This document shows, in pieces, positions 61,167-64,000 of a stretch of 64,000 bases of DNA. Under the pieces are notes generated by a model. It did not search any database, had not been told where the DNA came from, and worked only from the letters and a program-made list of their open reading frames with translations. The translations under genes were made by a program, and so were the position numbers. Source of the stretch: Trichomonas vaginalis G3. Lineage: Eukaryota > Parabasalia > Trichomonadida > Trichomonadidae. The DNA is taken from contig NC_067206.1 in NCBI RefSeq assembly GCF_026262505.1, positions 1,798,001 to 1,862,000 on the forward strand, read 5' to 3'. The stretch's first letter is position 1. Every line of letters begins with the position of its first letter.

Positions 61167-61322
61167 TTAGTTTGGTTTGTTTTCAACTGGTTGTTGTTGT
61201 TTTTTAAGTCGGTCTAAAACTTCCTGAGGTATAGGGAGGACTTGACAAACACGTGGTTGTGTAACTGCTGGAAGCCGACAAATCCATCTTGAGCCCATTT
61301 GTCTCAATGCTGTATTGTTCAT
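61167..61322 (-). CDS. Tiny Polinton protein, 51 aa (C)
   Basis: Same length and frame as 29727-29882, with a QQQ variant near the C-terminus. Same leader CTGAGATGAAAT before the ATG. Confidence 0.6.
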   Translation of the reverse strand: MNNTALRQMGSRWICRLPAVTQPRVCQVLPIPQEVLDRLKKQQQPVENKPN

Positions 61323-61341
61323 TTCATCTCAGTAAAAAATT

Positions 61342-61743
61342 TTACATTCCCCAAGTTTGAGGCGGTTGAGGTTGGTTGTTGTTTACCCACTGTTGTGCAT
61401 GGTTATATCCTCTGTTAAAGAATCTTTCACCTTGGTCCATATAGTGCCCTGCTTGGTTATAGTAGTCATTTGCTTTGTTATAGTAGTTTCCTGCTTGTCT
61501 TCCTACATTGTCCATCCATCCTTGAACTTTTCCTCTTGTTTCAGGATTTGGAATAAGATTTGCTGCATCTCGTGCTACATCCCAACCTTTCTGTACAGTT
61601 TGTATAATAGGTTGTGCTTTCTCTTTAAGTATACCTAATGTACTCAAAATCTTCCTTCCAACTCCAAATACACCTCTGGCTATTGTTCCCACTGCGGGTA
61701 AAAATCTGGATGCAACTCCTGCTAATGCGCCAAATAAACCCAT
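61342..61743 (-). CDS. Small virion-like protein, 133 aa (C)
   Basis: Nearly identical to 29902-30303. Divergent from integrase with 16 bp between the start codons. Confidence 0.65.
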   Translation of the reverse strand: MGLFGALAGVASRFLPAVGTIARGVFGVGRKILSTLGILKEKAQPIIQTVQKGWDVARDAANLIPNPETRGKVQGWMDNVGRQAGNYYNKANDYYNQAGHYMDQGERFFNRGYNHAQQWVNNNQPQPPQTWGM

Positions 61744-61759
61744 TTCTTATAGGATAAAA

Positions 61760-62719
61760 ATGACGAATCCAAACAAGGACCCCTATGTTTCTAAAGCGAC
61801 AAAGAAAGCACTCATGATAAAAATCTTTAGTTCAACACCAAATGCTTGGTTTATGGATATCTTGGAAAACATTCCGAGGTATAGAGAAGATGGACCACCA
61901 TACTGGCTAATATTTGTTGGTCAAAACACAAGATACTGTGAAGCCATACCATTACAGTCCAAAAATATTTTAGATGTGAAAACTGCTTTGACAATATTCG
62001 TTGACAAATACCATCCAACAAAACTGACATCTGACTGTGAAAGTTCTTTCAAATCAGACGATATTAAAAACTATCTGCGTTCAAAAAATGTAAACCAATA
62101 TTTCATTGTCGACCAAAACCATTCTGCTCTTGGTGTCATTGACAGTTGTATAAAAATCTTAAGAGACTTAAACCAACCACAAAGTGGTGAGGTAGATGAA
62201 ATGTCATATGACGACAAGTATAGACATTTCTCCATGGCAAAGATGAGACAAGTTTTAAATATTTACAATACCCGTAAACAAAAAGGTTTGGGAAACCATT
62301 CCCCTGAAGAAATGAAAAACAACCCTGACTTAGAGAAAGACTATATATTTAATAGTTTAGTCAAAAGAGACAAACAAGAAAGAATGCCAGGCTTCAAACT
62401 TAAGAAAGGTGACAAAGTAAAAATAGAAATACCTAAACGCGACCCATATGAAAATACTATTGACTATGACAACAATGGGAACCCGACAGGTACTCACATT
62501 CGTGTTCGTAAAAATAGAAGAAAGTATACAAGAGAATATTATGAAGTTTTAGGCAAACATGGCAAAATGTACAGACTGCAAGCAGAAGATAAAACTACTA
62601 TTGTCAGACCTCGTTTCAAACTTGTTAAGGTTCAAGGTGGTATACTTTCAAAGACAGTTCCTAACAAATATAAGACAACTCCTGACGAATATGCTAAAGA
62701 AGTGGAACATGACGACTAA
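61760..62719 (+). CDS. Polinton integrase, 319 aa (C)
   Basis: Full-length open frame. N-terminal MTNPNKDPYVSKATKKALMI; catalytic core region from WFMDILENIP through YWLIFVGQNTRYCEAIPL and LTSDCESSFKSD to NHSALGVIDSCIKI; C-terminal SH3-like region GDKVKIEIPKRD ... YYEVLGKHGKMYRL ... RPRFKLVKV. There is no clear chromodomain. Ends with a 4-bp overlap with the antisense fibre gene. Confidence 0.93.
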   Translation: MTNPNKDPYVSKATKKALMIKIFSSTPNAWFMDILENIPRYREDGPPYWLIFVGQNTRYCEAIPLQSKNILDVKTALTIFVDKYHPTKLTSDCESSFKSDDIKNYLRSKNVNQYFIVDQNHSALGVIDSCIKILRDLNQPQSGEVDEMSYDDKYRHFSMAKMRQVLNIYNTRKQKGLGNHSPEEMKNNPDLEKDYIFNSLVKRDKQERMPGFKLKKGDKVKIEIPKRDPYENTIDYDNNGNPTGTHIRVRKNRRKYTREYYEVLGKHGKMYRLQAEDKTTIVRPRFKLVKVQGGILSKTVPNKYKTTPDEYAKEVEHDD

Positions 62720-64000
62720 GCAATTCTATACCATGCACAAACTGTCATGTAAGGTGGCATGTATTTTTTACCTAGTCCTGTAGATGTTGTTGTAAAAGTA
62801 TGTTGGTGGTTTCCTCCTGGTTCAGTTTGTCGAAAAGTCTTTTTTGCTGAATGGTTATAATCTGGAGATAAAACGTCATAGCCAGCTTCATATTCTGAGT
62901 TGTATAATGGATGGTCTCGTAATGAGTGGCTATGGTCGCCAGAAAAGTTTGTTGTACCAGAATGACTATGTGGTGGCAAGTTGTCGACAGATATCGTTTT
63001 ACTTCCACCTGTTTTCTTTGGAGTGTGTGCACAATACAAAAAACTTTCGAATATTTGAGTCCAAGTTCCAAAACCAAGTACTACTTCTGGTCTGGTAGAG
63101 TTCATTGACGTATAAATAGAACCAACCGGGTAAATGGTTTGAAGTATTTCTGTCTTTAATGTTTGAAGCTCTGTTTTGTCTGCTTTCTTGTCATATAAAT
63201 CTTGAGCAGTGAATTTAACTTTATTTTCATCCTCCATGACATAAACATCTCTACATCTAATGTCTTTCATCGTTGTTATGTCATCCTCCGATGTTAAACC
63301 TTGTGGAAAGTTAGGAGGTTTCCAATCTAATACATCCCCACCAGTTTCTTCAACCGTTCCTTCAATATTTTCTATACCAACAGTTGCGAAGAAGCTATGT
63401 GTATGTCCAACGTCACTTTTCCTGTTTAAGGTTTCTTGTAAGTTTGTAATATTTGCAATGGTATGTGTATGTCCAACGTCACTTTTCCTGTTTAAGGTTT
63501 CTTGTAAGTTTGTAATATTTGCAATGGTATGTGTATGGTTCTTATCCGCTTTAAGGTCTAAACATCCTGAAACCCACCCTGTATCGGCTTTACCTTTTAA
63601 AATCTTTGTTGTCCGTTCATGGTACCATTCAACCCTTTCTATAATTTTTTCATCTTTTTCATTCACATATTCCTTATCTGCCTTCTTCACTAACGCACTA
63701 GCCACACGTGCTAACTCATCGTCAACATACTCTTTGTCAGCTTTGTTGTCAATATCTGCTTTCAAAAGAAGTTCTTTTATAGGCTTCTCGTTTAAAGTTC
63801 CTTTTGTTGGATTTACACAGACAGTATGGTTCTTACTGTCTTGAAATAGAAACTCATCTGTCAATGGGTTTAATGTCAGTTTTAAGTTTCCTTCTTTCAA
63901 TGACTCAGATATCTTAGAATAGTTTGAAAAGTTTGTTGTGTTCTTATTTAGAGCTTGTATAATGAGTTGTCGGTTGTGTTGTATTTCTCTCATAGACGCT
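62716..64000 (-). CDS. Phage tail-collar-type fibre protein, start beyond window (C)
   Basis: Open frame of at least 425 residues. Shaft of KADKEYVDDELARVASALVK-like heptads, two HTIANITNLQETLNRKSDVG repeats, a collar domain (YPVGSIYTSMNSTRPEVVLG, FGTWTQIFESFLYC) and a distinct tip (SGTTNFSGDHSHSLRDHPLY, GGNHQHTFTTTSTGLG) unlike those of A and B, yet the same last residues (KKYMPPYMTV.AWYR). The likely role is host-cell attachment (inferred). Confidence 0.85.
   Translation of the reverse strand, partial: ASMREIQHNRQLIIQALNKNTTNFSNYSKISESLKEGNLKLTLNPLTDEFLFQDSKNHTVCVNPTKGTLNEKPIKELLLKADIDNKADKEYVDDELARVASALVKKADKEYVNEKDEKIIERVEWYHERTTKILKGKADTGWVSGCLDLKADKNHTHTIANITNLQETLNRKSDVGHTHTIANITNLQETLNRKSDVGHTHSFFATVGIENIEGTVEETGGDVLDWKPPNFPQGLTSEDDITTMKDIRCRDVYVMEDENKVKFTAQDLYDKKADKTELQTLKTEILQTIYPVGSIYTSMNSTRPEVVLGFGTWTQIFESFLYCAHTPKKTGGSKTISVDNLPPHSHSGTTNFSGDHSHSLRDHPLYNSEYEAGYDVLSPDYNHSAKKTFRQTEPGGNHQHTFTTTSTGLGKKYMPPYMTVCAWYRIA

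Larger units (their letters stand above)
43429..64000 (+). mobile_element. Polinton/Maverick C, left and middle part (runs off right edge)
   Basis: The left tip GGTAGTGGGGCTTCC follows an A run (43393-43428). Gene order matches B up to the fibre gene, where the window ends. It differs from B by an HNH gene after the helicase, a T5orf172-type gene, a repeat-plus-ORF cassette in place of the KilA-N gene, and a 239-aa gene where B has the HNH gene. Broken in roughly 20 places; most of its right half (integrase, small genes) is open. Young, nearly identical to B. Confidence 0.95.

Noticed and set aside
1-64000. tRNA or rRNA genes
   Set aside because: No cloverleaf with conserved TTCGANTC-type loop or rRNA-like sequence was noticed; a scan with a dedicated tool could still find one.

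Overview
The window looks like nuclear DNA of Trichomonas vaginalis or a very close trichomonad. The host genes are intronless and AT-rich, with very short leaders. Three of them start a few bases downstream of a TCA(C/T)T initiator (Inr). One host gene encodes an initiator-binding-domain protein of the IBP39 type, a family known only from trichomonads. Most of the window (about 50 of 64 kb) is giant Polinton/Maverick elements, which are known to fill a large share of that genome. The species is inferred from these features, not proven.

Layout. Positions 1-4903 are the right end of Polinton A, whose left part lies outside the window. Positions 4962-5629 are the 3' part of a host glucosidase II beta-like gene. 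Positions 5630-10220 repeat the stretch 794-5629 (Polinton right end A2 plus the same host 3' part), after which the host gene continues to its start at 10797. A small host membrane-protein gene lies at 11152-11397. Polinton B is complete from end to end at 12174-36023 (about 23.85 kb, terminal inverted repeats (TIRs) of about 850 bp). Host DNA at 36058-43392 holds a hairpin satellite, a 640-bp MITE, an auxin-efflux-carrier (AEC) family gene and the initiator-binding gene. Polinton C starts at 43429 and runs off the right edge. A, B and C all have the same orientation.

Polinton plan, shared by B and C from left to right: long TIR made of 25-bp repeats and hairpins; a large basic/coiled-coil protein; double jelly-roll-type major capsid protein; a small antisense gene; two further structural candidates; a D5-like superfamily 3 helicase; an SSB-like protein with an acidic tail; an antisense gene; an A32-like packaging ATPase; a variable block of antisense accessory genes (MSV199/DUF3627, KilA-N and T5orf172 types, plus cassettes that differ between copies); four small antisense genes; integrase; an antisense phage-collar-type fibre; a gene paralogous to one near the middle of the element; three tiny antisense genes; a Dam-type adenine methyltransferase; the right TIR. 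I see no DNA polymerase B. B and C are each broken by roughly two dozen frame interruptions, yet they are nearly identical over most genes, so they are young copies. A2 carries many more small interruptions. Such scattered small indels could partly reflect assembly quality.

The main points for a second look are: the lack of PolB beside an SF3 helicase and an SSB-like gene; an HNH gene at different places in B and C; a repeat-plus-ORF cassette at different places; swapping of fibre-gene segments; an element-specific AT promoter motif distinct from the host Inr; and the odd duplicated A/A2 locus.
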